Notes: a model not told the origin generated them from the letters alone. A stretch of 64,000 nt of DNA from Actinokineospora fastidiosa (GCF_014648415.1 NZ_BMRB01000011.1:36237-100236), one strand, 5' to 3'; counted from the first letter of the stretch, positions 33,790 through 42,165 are shown. Numbers and translations: made by a program.

Positions 33790-34850
33790 GGGAATACCTC
33801 GCAATGGGTGAGCAATTCGGACATGGATGCGATGAAGTCCTGGGTGCGGCCTCGCGGCGCGGACCGCTCCAGCAGGTCGCGGTAGCGGGCCAGGGTGCGT
33901 GGCCAGCTGGCGAGCTTTTGCTGCCACTGCTCGGCGGCATCCGGTGGGTCGAGGTGGAACCCGACGGCCTGGCGCAGGGGGATGACCAGGAGCCCGGCGG
34001 CGATCAGGCACGCGCCGAGGTAGGTGTCCTCCATGCCCCACCCGATGCGGCCGAACTCCGGGTCGAAGCCCCCGACGTCGAGCACAGCGGCGCGCGGCAC
34101 CGCGACCAGGGCGGTGACGACCATGCGGGGCAGGTCCCAGTCGTAGTAGGACTGCCCGTACCCGAGGTCGACGAAGTCGTGGGTGTCGTCGAGCGGGCGC
34201 CCGTCCAGCGGCTCGGGCAGTGTGATCCCGCTGTAGGGCAGCAGGATGTTCGGCGGTGGCCGCCACACGACCCGGTGGTCGGCGGCGAGGTTCGGGATGC
34301 GGCCCAGGATGGCCGAGTCCTGGAAGTGGACCTCGTGGCGCACGTTGTGGCGGAAGCCGACCAGCACGCTGGTGTCGGTGGCGCGTGCGGCGACGTCGGT
34401 GATCACGTGCGGCGGGATCACCATGTCGCCGTCGAGGTAGAGCACGGTCTGCCCTGTGGCGACGACGGTGCCGACGTTGCGGGCGGTGGCCGCGCCCATC
34501 CGCTGTGGCAGCCGCACCAACCGGTCGACCACCTCGTGCCGAGCAGCGACGTAGGCGGTGTCGTCGGTGCTGGCGTCGTCGACGACGACGACCTCGAACT
34601 CGTACTGGTGGTGTTGGGCGTTCAGGGCGTCGAGCACGGTCGGCAGGCAGTAGCCGACCTGGTGGGCGGGGATGACCACTGAGACGCGGCGCGCGGGGGC
34701 CAGCCAGCAATCCGACGGAGTGGGCTGGTGCCAGCCGTGTCCGTCGGCGAGGGCCTCCCAGCCGCGTGTGCTGCAAACGTGATTGTTGCCGTGCCGCAGC
34801 AACTCCTCCCGCAGCGGCAGCGCGCCGGGCGCGAACTCGGACGTGGTCAC
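33786..34850 (-). CDS. Glycosyltransferase family 2 (GT-A)
   Basis: 354 aa. A GT-A domain with RVSVVIPAHQVGYCLPTVLD near residue 57, EVVVVDDASTDDT near 86, and the metal-binding LYLDGDMV (DXD) near 137. A later FDPEFGRIGWGMEDTYLG segment matches the acceptor-loop ED motif of family 2 enzymes. GTG 34850 overlaps the DUF6884 stop. With the GT4 gene, two sugar-transfer steps are likely in this pathway. Confidence 0.88.
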   Translation of the reverse strand: MTTSEFAPGALPLREELLRHGNNHVCSTRGWEALADGHGWHQPTPSDCWLAPARRVSVVIPAHQVGYCLPTVLDALNAQHHQYEFEVVVVDDASTDDTAYVAARHEVVDRLVRLPQRMGAATARNVGTVVATGQTVLYLDGDMVIPPHVITDVAARATDTSVLVGFRHNVRHEVHFQDSAILGRIPNLAADHRVVWRPPPNILLPYSGITLPEPLDGRPLDDTHDFVDLGYGQSYYDWDLPRMVVTALVAVPRAAVLDVGGFDPEFGRIGWGMEDTYLGACLIAAGLLVIPLRQAVGFHLDPPDAAEQWQQKLASWPRTLARYRDLLERSAPRGRTQDFIASMSELLTHCEVFP

Positions 34851-35308
34851 AGCCAGCCCCACCCGGACAACACCGCGCTCGTCCCGGTCCAGTCGACGGG
34901 GTTGAGCAGCAACGTCACGGTCAGCGGCGGCGCGTGGTCGAACAGGCACGTGGCGGCGGCCAGGTACAGCGGCTCCAGCACCACCAGCACGTGCCGCAAC
35001 GCCTCGGCCCGCAGGTCTGTGGTGAGGCGCTCGGACACGCGAGCCTGGAGCGCCTGTGCTTCGCCGCGGGTGCGCAGCTTGCGCTCGTAGGTGCCCACGA
35101 GGTCGTCGGGGTGGAGCACGCCGTGTTCAGCGGACAGGATGCGCACCCGCGCCCGGTGCTCCGGAGCGAGGTGGCCGCGCAGGCGGGGCATGAGCGCGCC
35201 CCGGTACAGCTGCAGCGCGGGGACCGGGGTCGTGGTGACCAGCTTCCTCCGGCTGCAGGAGACGACGATCAGCCCCTGGTCGGGATCGAGCCTCCTGGTG
35301 GGAGTCAT
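34847..35308 (-). CDS. DUF6884-domain protein
   Basis: 153 aa. It has the features of the DUF6884 family: IVVSCSRRKL (residues 14-23), LQLYRGALMPRL, and ILSAEHGVLHPDD followed by YERKL. The family is of unknown activity; the SCSRRK and SAEHG motifs recall small nucleotide-processing proteins of the YaaA type, but that link is tentative. ATG 35308 overlaps the FGE-like stop by four bases. Confidence 0.8.
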   Translation of the reverse strand: MTPTRRLDPDQGLIVVSCSRRKLVTTTPVPALQLYRGALMPRLRGHLAPEHRARVRILSAEHGVLHPDDLVGTYERKLRTRGEAQALQARVSERLTTDLRAEALRHVLVVLEPLYLAAATCLFDHAPPLTVTLLLNPVDWTGTSAVLSGWGWL

Positions 35309-35871
35309 GGCAGGCGCACCACCCGCATGCCGATCCCCGGAGAGGCCAGCTCGGCTGGCGCGGCATTGAGGAAGGTGGTGCGTGCGTACAGCGCGGGCGA
35401 GGCGTAGGAGCCGCCGCGCAGCGTGACACTGCCACCCATCGTGACGCGGGCGGTCCATTCCCACACGTTGCCCGCCACGTCCAACAACCCCTCCGGGGTC
35501 GCCCCGTCGAGATGGGCGTCGACCGGGCTGGTCGTGTGGAGGCCGCGCTCGCGCAGGTTCGCCAACTCGGGTGTCCAGTCCTGGTCGCCCCACGGCCAGC
35601 GCCGTCGAACGGCTCCGCCCGCCATCCACTCCCACTCCGCCGAGGTCGGCAGCCGACCACCCAAGGCATGGGCGATCTCGGCGGCTGCGGCGTGGGTCAT
35701 CCCGGTGACCGGGTGCAGCCCGCGTTCGCCACCGCGCTCACCGCGCAGCTGGGCATAGGTGATCGGAGTGCGTGTCCACAGCAACGCGTCGACCATGACC
35801 GGCCGGGCATCGTCGCCGAACCGGCAGGTCCCTCCGGGCATCTCGACCCACTCGATGCGCATGATGATCAT
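35305..35871 (-). CDS. FGE/SUMF1-fold protein, catalytic cysteines missing
   Basis: 188 aa, a short formylglycine-generating-enzyme/EgtB-PvdO fold. RLPTSAEWEWMAGG (73-86) and GNVWEW (134-139) and the final RGGSYASPAL to IGMRVVRL are the family signatures. The only cysteine is C16, so the copper-binding Cys pair of true FGE is absent. It may be an iron-dependent sulfoxide-synthase-like or binding protein; C-type lectin-fold proteins of this kind are also variable proteins of diversity-generating retroelements, notable because an RT gene lies directly upstream. ATG 35871 overlaps the RT stop. Confidence 0.85.
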   Translation of the reverse strand: MIIMRIEWVEMPGGTCRFGDDARPVMVDALLWTRTPITYAQLRGERGGERGLHPVTGMTHAAAAEIAHALGGRLPTSAEWEWMAGGAVRRRWPWGDQDWTPELANLRERGLHTTSPVDAHLDGATPEGLLDVAGNVWEWTARVTMGGSVTLRGGSYASPALYARTTFLNAAPAELASPGIGMRVVRLP

Positions 35872-36647
35872 CCCCCGATCAGAAACAGGTCTTCGACGTT
35901 GGCGCGTGGACGCACCCGGCTCTTAAACTCGTTGGGACGCATGCCGAAGCGGCCGAGAGCCTCGGAGATGAGCGTGTTGGCCTCGTTGGCTTGGGTCTTG
36001 TCGACGGCGAAGGCCGCGTAGTTGTCGGCGAACCGAACTACCCGCAGCCCACTTAGCAGGCCGTCGGGGCGGGACAGGCGCAGGTTGATCAGCAGCGGCG
36101 CGAGCCCGGAACCCGGCGCGATCGGGTATGGCATCGCGGCCAGCGCGGTGCGCATACGGTCGAGGAAGGCACCGTCCTGAATGTGCCGCGCACACCAGTC
36201 GACGACCTGCTCGACCGTCGGGCCTTCGGACACCGAGGCCACGTCCACGTCGGCAACGACACGGAATCCGGCCTCGACGTAAGCCGCAGCATGGCGCAGC
36301 GCGGTCACGCGGTTGCGGCGAGGCCGGTAACCGGACACCCAATCGGCCAGCACCTGCGTCTCCAGAATCGGTTCGAGGGCGTTGCGCAGCGCGCGGTGAA
36401 CCAGCCGGTCGATCATCGTGGGCACGCACACTGTCATCGGCTTGCCGGTGTAGGTCGGGAACGACACCTCCCGCACCGGACCCGGCCGCCACGTGCCCGC
36501 GGCCAACTGCTCGGCCAGCCGGGGCAGCAGTTCGGCCGAACGCCTCCGCAACTCTCTGAGCGTCATCCGGTCCGCGCCGGGTGTCGACGTTCGCCGTCCG
36601 CACTGCCGCAGCGCGGCTCGCAAACGCTTTTCGTCCAGCATCGGCAT
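35868..36647 (-). CDS. Group-II-intron-like reverse transcriptase with altered active site
   Basis: 259 aa. The finger and palm motifs are clear: VPTMIDRLVHRALRNALEPI (75-94), SGYRPRRN (105-112), VVADVDVAS with D133/D135 (motif A), APGSGLAPLLINLRL (177-191) and the active-site strand VRFADNY. The canonical YADD is FADN (206-209), so the second catalytic aspartate is asparagine and polymerisation may be impaired. Maturase, thumb-X and endonuclease domains are lacking. The ATG at 36647 is a guess, as the frame is open to 36842. Probably it binds nucleic acid or modifies a nucleic acid substrate; the role in this operon is unknown. Confidence 0.8.
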   Translation of the reverse strand: MPMLDEKRLRAALRQCGRRTSTPGADRMTLRELRRRSAELLPRLAEQLAAGTWRPGPVREVSFPTYTGKPMTVCVPTMIDRLVHRALRNALEPILETQVLADWVSGYRPRRNRVTALRHAAAYVEAGFRVVADVDVASVSEGPTVEQVVDWCARHIQDGAFLDRMRTALAAMPYPIAPGSGLAPLLINLRLSRPDGLLSGLRVVRFADNYAAFAVDKTQANEANTLISEALGRFGMRPNEFKSRVRPRANVEDLFLIGG

Positions 36648-36848
36648 TAGAGAGTGCGCCTGCCGCACAGAGGGTGGCGACACCCTGGGCTGGTGCGCTA
36701 GCGTCGGGTTCGCTTGGGCGGTAGGCACGCTCCCCGGATCACCGAGACCAGGCTCGCAACCCAACACGCGCGAGCTGTGAACGAGGGAAAGACGGCCCCG
36801 CTCAGGCCCGAGACTTGTCGACTTCGCTTCCACGATCCTCACGCCCCT

Positions 36849-37553
36849 CTACGCGGCCCAGTAGACGGTTGGATCGGCGATGCCGTTGCTGCGAAAGGCT
36901 TCCCGCCGCTCGGTGCAGGTCCCGCATGTGCCGCAGTGCACCTCCCGGCCCCGATAGCAGGACCATGTGCGGGCGAACGGCACTCCCAGCGCCTCGCCGA
37001 CGCGCACGATGTCGGTCTTGGTCAAGGTCAGAAAGGGGGCGAGCACCTGGAACCCCGGCGCCAACAGGCCCTCATTGGCGGTCTGCGCGCTGCGGGCGAA
37101 CCGCTCCACGAACTCCGGTCGGCAGTCGGGGTAGACGGTGTGGTCTCCGGCGTGCGCGCCGAAGGCGACCGCGTCCGCGCGCACCGCGATAGCGGCCGCC
37201 ACGGCGATGTCGAGCATGATGGCGTTGCGGTTGGGCACCACGGTGGCCGCCATCGACTCGTCGGTGTAGTGCCCATCGGGCACCGCCACCGAGGTGTCGG
37301 TCAACGCCGAACCGGTCAGCAGCGCGCCCAGACTGGTCAGGTCGATGATCCGGTGCGGGCTCAGCAGCAGCCGTGCGATCTCGGCGGCGTGGTCGAGTTC
37401 GACGCGGTGACGCTGCCCGTAGTCGAACGACACCAGCGTCAGGCGGCTGTGGCGGGCGGCCAACCAGTAGGCCAGCACCGTGGAGTCCAGCCCGCCGGAG
37501 GCGATGACCACCGCGTGTTCAGGGTGACGGTGCTCGGGGTGCTCGATCGTCAT
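36849..37553 (-). CDS. queC: 7-cyano-7-deazaguanine synthase QueC
   Basis: 234 aa. The PP-loop ATP pyrophosphatase motif SGGLDS is at 19-24 and the zinc-binding C199, C207, C210, C213 (CYRGREVHCGTCGTC) are in place. QueC uses ATP and ammonia to convert 7-carboxy-7-deazaguanine to preQ0. It is inside the glycosyltransferase operon, while QueD and QueE are 12.5 kb away on the same strand. The start at ATG 37553 fits a normal length; the frame is open upstream to 37700. No GTP cyclohydrolase or tRNA-guanine transglycosylase gene is visible nearby. Confidence 0.95.
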   Translation of the reverse strand: MTIEHPEHRHPEHAVVIASGGLDSTVLAYWLAARHSRLTLVSFDYGQRHRVELDHAAEIARLLLSPHRIIDLTSLGALLTGSALTDTSVAVPDGHYTDESMAATVVPNRNAIMLDIAVAAAIAVRADAVAFGAHAGDHTVYPDCRPEFVERFARSAQTANEGLLAPGFQVLAPFLTLTKTDIVRVGEALGVPFARTWSCYRGREVHCGTCGTCTERREAFRSNGIADPTVYWAA

Positions 37554-37560
37554 GACCCGA

Positions 37561-38043
37561 TCACCACGTCCGCATAAAGGTGCGCCGGACCGCGCCGACG
37601 ATGGTTTCCCAGCTCGGTAGTTCCGCTCTGGCCTCCGGGCACTGCAACCAGCGCAGGTCACCTTCGGTCGCGCCGAAGGCGGGCAGCGCGATCGTGTCAT
37701 CCGCGTCGTACCACCCGACCTCAGCGGCCATGAGATCGTCGATGGTCGACCGGCGCATCGGTGTGCGAGGCTGGGTCAGAAAGACCCAGTCGACCACCTT
37801 CGCGCCGGGCACGATGATGATCGGCACATGCAGCATCGCTTGGACGAGCTGGTGGTTCACCTCACCGCCGAACCTTGCGCGCATCACCAGCGCGTCGATC
37901 GTCTCGCCCAGGCGCAGTTGGACCTCGCCGGTATCGGGGGCGATCGTCGTCGGCCAACTCAGCAGGTCGGTGTAGTACTGCGAGAGCAAAATCGGTTTGG
38001 CATCGTCCCGTTGCCGGGTGGCGGCTGCTGTCGCCGTGGTCAT
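37561..38043 (-). CDS. Unknown 160-aa protein of the QueC operon
   Basis: 160 aa. Contains LLSQYYTDLLSWPTTIAPD near residue 18 and VVDWVFLTQP near residue 95. I recall a similar actinobacterial family but its function is not known to me, and the primase-like label seen on some members is not supported by visible catalytic residues. AAGGAG seven bases upstream supports ATG 38043. It is transcribed just before QueC with 7 bases between. Confidence 0.6.
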   Translation of the reverse strand: MTTATAAATRQRDDAKPILLSQYYTDLLSWPTTIAPDTGEVQLRLGETIDALVMRARFGGEVNHQLVQAMLHVPIIIVPGAKVVDWVFLTQPRTPMRRSTIDDLMAAEVGWYDADDTIALPAFGATEGDLRWLQCPEARAELPSWETIVGAVRRTFMRTW

Positions 38044-38203
38044 GGAAGGACTCCTTCTTGCAGGGGTGGTTCGGCGGAGCCGAGGCGCCTCAAGGAAAAA
38101 CCTCGGCTCCGCCGTGATCGAGGACGCGACACTCATGGCCGCGCGACTACCTAGGTCGCCCGAACACGCGCGGAATGCGTGGTCGTCGTTGATCGCCGAG
38201 ACG

Positions 38204-38443
38204 TCACGCTGCTTCGCTCTCGCGGGTGAAACCGAAGCCGTGCGTGCCGACTGTTTCCAGCGCGTGCAACAACATCGGTGACGGCGGCTGCTTCGGCTGA
38301 CGCCAATGCCTGCCGATGTAGGACGCGGCGAGACTGTGTCTGCCGGATGCCGCCTCGGAACGCCGCTGCCTGAAGGCCCGGTACAGCAGGCAACCAACTA
38401 GCACCACGGCCGCGAGCGCTGTGATCACCGGAGCCAGCGCCAT
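38204..38443 (-). CDS. Small single-pass membrane protein
   Basis: 79 aa from ATG 38443, which overlaps the stop of the next upstream gene (ATGA); a longer start at 38518 would overlap it by 75 bases. Residues 3-25 (LAPVITALAAVVLVGCLLY) form one membrane span, followed by a basic cytoplasmic segment (RAFRQRR). No known domain. It may anchor the complex made by the operon. A 160-base gap separates it from the next gene. Confidence 0.6.
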   Translation of the reverse strand: MALAPVITALAAVVLVGCLLYRAFRQRRSEAASGRHSLAASYIGRHWRQPKQPPSPMLLHALETVGTHGFGFTRESEAA

Positions 38444-38817
38444 CACGCGACCTTCGTCGACGGAGTGGCGGGGATCGCGGCGGAACCACGTGTCGAGGTC
38501 GTGGTTCCGCCGCGACATGGCGGCGAAGCAGAGCGCCCTGCGACGGCTGGGGGATGACCGTCGCCGTACTGCTTCACCGTTCTCGCCGTGCCGTTCCCCG
38601 CGGAGGGGGCAGGGCCACCGGGGTCCGGGGTGGCGGCCACCTCCTTGGCCTCGGTGAAGACGAAGCGGAACTGCTCGGCTTCAGCGGCGTCGAGTGCGGC
38701 TGCCTCACCTGCGGGCGCCACCACCACGACTTCCGAGCCGCGCACGAGCACCGTCAGGCTCCTAGGACGGCCGACGACGTCGCGGCACGTCACCGCCCAA
38801 GGTCCGCGGTCGTTCAT
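38443..38817 (-). CDS. Hypothetical protein at the head of the QueC operon
   Basis: 124 aa. The first 60 residues (WAVTCRDVVGRPRSLTVLV, GSEVVVVAPAGEAAALD) look like a small folded beta-rich domain, then a low-complexity Gly/Thr/Ser-rich tail. It is the first gene of the operon, its stop overlaps the membrane protein start. Function unknown. Confidence 0.5.
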   Translation of the reverse strand: MNDRGPWAVTCRDVVGRPRSLTVLVRGSEVVVVAPAGEAAALDAAEAEQFRFVFTEAKEVAATPDPGGPAPSAGNGTARTVKQYGDGHPPAVAGRSASPPCRGGTTTSTRGSAAIPATPSTKVA

Positions 38818-39527
38818 CGTGCGTCACCGCCTCGTGCGGTGGTCCAACTCCGTACCCACACCGGCTGCACGAGGAAACAAGGCACAGCGAGCCTTGATTG
38901 TGGGTATCGCGGAACCGCGGGTTCCGCGAATCGCTGCGAGAGTGTCATCTTCTACTCCGTAACTCAGCGAGTCCCGATTTACGTTTGTTTCGAACTTTCT
39001 GCTACTCCCATAGCATCGAACGTTTAGTTGCTCGCCAGCCGAACCGAACTGGCGCTGGGTTCCCGGTGGTAACGGTGCTGGTAGAACCGCCGCGAACCCG
39101 CCAACGCAGCTAAACGTCCGCCGCACAGCACGAACCAGAGCGGGGGCGTGGCGGCGATGGGGCGGCTACTGGGCGGCGGGTGTGGTGACGTGCGAAAATG
39201 GCGAAATGACCGCGATATGCCATCCGGGTGAAACCGGATGCCACTGTGCGTATTCCTCGGTAAGTGAAGACACGTGGGCGTGGGTTGTGGTAGCGACTCG
39301 GCTCCGTCAGGGGAACACGATAGAGACGTGTGATCGCGGAAGGTAGTCATCAACCGCTACGCCGTTGATGCCTTCTGCAACAGCATGCGGCTTGAACGGC
39401 TCACCGATCGGCTTGCTATGGAGGCGTCTATCCCGGGCCGCGCCTACCGGCGGCGAACCGTCTGAGCGGCGCAGGCATCACGGACTGTCAGAATACGCGC
39501 CCGGCTCTCGCGCGGGCGACTCGCTTG
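38818..39527. other. Long intergenic region between the QueC operon and the Tad locus
   Basis: No gene recognised. A 23-bp perfect palindrome at 38907-38929 lies about 90 bases upstream of the operon's first ATG. A 39-residue frame ending at 39465 (VINRYAVDAFCNSMRLERLT onward) has no known domain. The region is AT-richer than its surroundings. Confidence 0.5.
38907..38929. promoter_or_regulatory. Perfect palindrome, candidate operator of the QueC operon
   Basis: TCGCGGAACC GCG GGTTCCGCGA is a perfect 10-bp dyad with a 3-base centre. It lies 90 bases from the first gene of the minus-strand operon, a typical place for a repressor or activator site. Confidence 0.5.
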
Positions 39528-40238
39528 CTAGGAGCTAGTCGACAAGCCGAGAACGACCGTCACCATGGTGCCCAGCGCGAGGTATGGACCTAGGGGCATC
39601 GGATCGTCGCGTTCGACACGTCCGGTCGACCTGAGCACAACCCGAGCGGTCGCGGCGAACAGCCAACTGAGGAACGTCCCGGTGAACAGCGCCGACCAAC
39701 TCCACCACCCGAGCGTGAGCCCTAGGAGGCCAGCGAGTTTGACGTCACCGGCACCGAGACCCCCAGTCGCGAGCGCGAGGGAGAGATAGGCCAGGGCGAG
39801 AATGACCATGCTGGCCGCCGACCGCAGCAGGTTCACATAGTCGTACTCGAGAACAGCGTCCGCTCCGAAGGCAACGCCGAGGACCAGGTAACTGGGAAGC
39901 ACCACCATGCTGGGAAGCCGTTGCTCAGCCCAATCCACGATCGAGAGCGGCACCAGCACGGCCGCCACGTAGCTGTAGGCCAGCAAGGCGAGACCGCAGC
40001 CCAGCCGCCATGCCAGCACCGCGAACAGTAGCCCGGTGAGCGTTGCTGACATCGTCCAACTAAGACGGCTGAATGGCTTCGCTCGCAGCAGACTCCGCGT
40101 CATGAAACCGAGCACGCTTCCCGATAGCATGCCGAGGGCCATCCAGGGAATGATCAATACGGGCGAGGGCAAGTGATCACACCCGTAATCATCGTTCGTG
40201 GCAATATCAACACGGCTTTCACCCCTAAGGCGCGCCAC
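39528..40238 (-). CDS. tadV: Type IV prepilin peptidase (A24 family)
   Basis: 236 aa, about seven membrane segments. The two catalytic aspartates are D102 (IVDWAEQRLP) and D165 in GLGAGDVKLAG, the conserved GxGxxD. It cleaves Flp prepilin leader peptides and, in longer members, methylates the new N-terminus; no N-methylation domain is present. It serves the Tad locus on the opposite strand. The GTG start at 40238 is not certain; a start at residue 30 is also possible. Confidence 0.88.
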   Translation of the reverse strand: MARLRGESRVDIATNDDYGCDHLPSPVLIIPWMALGMLSGSVLGFMTRSLLRAKPFSRLSWTMSATLTGLLFAVLAWRLGCGLALLAYSYVAAVLVPLSIVDWAEQRLPSMVVLPSYLVLGVAFGADAVLEYDYVNLLRSAASMVILALAYLSLALATGGLGAGDVKLAGLLGLTLGWWSWSALFTGTFLSWLFAATARVVLRSTGRVERDDPMPLGPYLALGTMVTVVLGLSTSS

Positions 40239-40435
40239 TTCTCGCTCTAAGTGATACCTCGTGAGGTCTCACAGAGTGACCAGAATGGCCCGATCGGGTG
40301 AATCTTTGTGAGTGGATGCCATGCCGACTTGAAAGTCAGTGCTTCCCGACTTTGCAGTCGGTCGGGGCGGGTGGTGTAGACGTGGGAGTGTCACGAGACA
40401 CAAGGCGATCTTCACGGAAGTATGGGGGTGCACCC

Positions 40436-41023
40436 GTGGTACGGGGGATATTCCGCTCCTGGGGTGGCCGCGCAGTCACGAGCGCAGTCAGCCTCGCTGT
40501 CCTCGCAGCCTGCAGTTCCGGTGATCCGGCGAGTCCGCCGCCGGGGACGTCGAGTCCCGCGGGGGCGCCGTCAGCAACGTCGAGCCCGAGTACCGCGCTG
40601 TCGGCCGAGGAAAAGGCCAAGAACGACGCCTTGGCCGCCTATCGGGGAATGTGGCAGAACTTTGTCGAGGCCGGGCGCACGTCCGACTGGCAGTCGCCGA
40701 AGCTGGGGCAACACGCGACGGGCGTCGCTCTGACGAACCTGTCACGCGGCTTGTACGCCGATCACTACAACGGCTTGGTCACCAAGGGTCAGCCGGTGTT
40801 GAACCCGACAGTGTCCTCGGTAGAACCTGCGGGCGATCCGAAGAAGATCATTATTTCCGACTGCGGTGACTCGACGGACTGGTTGAAGTACCGCGCCGAC
40901 AACGGGCAGCTCGCCGACAACGAGCCGGGCGGCCGTCAAGCGATCAACGCCATCGTTGAGAAGCAATCTGACGGCTCCTGGAAGGTGTCGGACTTCGGCG
41001 TACACGACGTGGGGACGTGTTGA
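40436..41023 (+). CDS. Secreted lipoprotein upstream of the Tad genes
   Basis: 195 aa. Signal peptide with a lipobox LAVLAAC (cysteine near residue 26), then Ser/Pro-rich low complexity and a mature domain with TDWLKYRADNGQ and a final DVGTC. GTG 40436 has GGGGG seven bases upstream; the frame is open further up. A surface lipoprotein, possibly an assembly accessory of the pilus. No known domain. Overlaps the next gene's upstream frame only. Confidence 0.75.
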   Translation: MVRGIFRSWGGRAVTSAVSLAVLAACSSGDPASPPPGTSSPAGAPSATSSPSTALSAEEKAKNDALAAYRGMWQNFVEAGRTSDWQSPKLGQHATGVALTNLSRGLYADHYNGLVTKGQPVLNPTVSSVEPAGDPKKIIISDCGDSTDWLKYRADNGQLADNEPGGRQAINAIVEKQSDGSWKVSDFGVHDVGTC

Positions 41024-41025
41024 CC

Positions 41026-42045
41026 ATGCGACGCTTTACACTTGTCACCGGAATCGTCGCTGCAAGCCTTGGCGGTCTCGCAGCACCCGCACTCGCCGAC
41101 GGCGGCTGGGGAAACACGAATTGCAGTCAGGTCCCCACTCCGGCATGTGAGCTGGGAGTGGGCAACAACGGCAACCACGGGCGACCCGGCGGAAACCCTG
41201 GGCAGGGCAATACCCCTAACCGTCCCGGCACCGGCACGAACCCCGGCAGCGGGAAGCCCAGCAACCCCGGCGATGCGATCGTCGGTGGTGACTCAAACCT
41301 GGCGAGTTGCTCGTACGTCAAGAGCGACTACCAACCACCGGCCGGTGGCGTCGTCACCGCCGCGTACCAGCCGCCGACGACCAGCGGCGACGTGGTCCAC
41401 GCCGCGGTGTTCCGTCCGGCTGTGGTTCGCTGGCAGGCGGCGCAGCCCGGTCAGGGCCCCGGAGCCTGGTACGTGTGGAAGTGCACCACCGAGGGCGTCG
41501 CGGACGGGCTTTACAGGCCGCCGGTATGGATTGCGGACGGCGGACAGCCCGGGGCGGCGCTGTTGCCCTCGCCTGCCGAGCTGGCGCAGATGGCGCGCAA
41601 GCAGCTCCGGCTTCCCTCGCCGACGATTGCCGCGAACCCCGCTGGCGAGCAGTTGGTGAACCTGCCGACGTGGATGTGGCTGTCCGGCGGCTGGGGCCCT
41701 GTCTCTGCTACGGCCTCGGTGCCTGGGGTGTCGGTGACGGCGGTGGCGACGCCGACGTCGGTGGACTGGGTGATGGGCGACGGTTCCACTGTCACCTGCA
41801 CCGATGCCGGGACGCCCTACAAGGCAGGAAATGATCCGAAGGCGCCTTCCCCGGACTGCGGCCATGTCTACCGCCGTTCGTCGGCTGGGCAGCCGGGGCA
41901 GGCGTATCCGGTCACGGCGACTGTGCACTGGACAGTCACGTGGTCGGGCGCGGGCCAGGGCGGGACCTTCCCGGACATGACCACAACGAGCGACGCGGCT
42001 TTCCGCGTGGCGGAGTCGCAGGCGCTCAACAACGGTGGCGGCTGA
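41026..42045 (+). CDS. Secreted protein of the Tad locus
   Basis: 339 aa. Signal peptide MRRFTLVTGIVAASLGGLAA with cleavage after ALA; then Gly/Asn/Pro-rich repeats (GNTPNRPGTGTNPGSG) and a C-terminal beta-rich part with a PKD-like WVMGDGSTVTC segment and WTVTWSGAGQGG. Exported by Sec, perhaps pilus-associated or a wall protein. Start ATG 41026 follows the lipoprotein gene by two bases. Confidence 0.72.
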   Translation: MRRFTLVTGIVAASLGGLAAPALADGGWGNTNCSQVPTPACELGVGNNGNHGRPGGNPGQGNTPNRPGTGTNPGSGKPSNPGDAIVGGDSNLASCSYVKSDYQPPAGGVVTAAYQPPTTSGDVVHAAVFRPAVVRWQAAQPGQGPGAWYVWKCTTEGVADGLYRPPVWIADGGQPGAALLPSPAELAQMARKQLRLPSPTIAANPAGEQLVNLPTWMWLSGGWGPVSATASVPGVSVTAVATPTSVDWVMGDGSTVTCTDAGTPYKAGNDPKAPSPDCGHVYRRSSAGQPGQAYPVTATVHWTVTWSGAGQGGTFPDMTTTSDAAFRVAESQALNNGGG

Positions 42046-42153
42046 TCAGCACGGGCCGGCTCTGAACGACTCCTTTCACAACAAGCAGCAATAACACTTG
42101 TTCCGCGCGTTGATCGTCCTTCGGCGACGCGGCGCACTACCCCCATGCCTTTT

Positions 42154-42159
42154 GGAGGT
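42154..42159 (+). promoter_or_regulatory. Strong ribosome-binding site of the SAF gene
   Basis: GGAGGT six bases before GTG 42166. It rules out the upstream ATG at 42145 for the CpaB-like protein. Confidence 0.7.
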
Positions 42160-42165
42160 ACCGGC

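Noticed and set aside
35305..36842. Template and variable repeats of a diversity-generating retroelement
   Set aside because: I looked by eye around the FGE gene end and the RT gene and saw no similar segment pair; computation is needed.
37561..38043. Label as DNA primase/polymerase for the 160-aa protein
   Set aside because: No catalytic metal-binding motif of AEP primases is visible, so I leave it as unknown.
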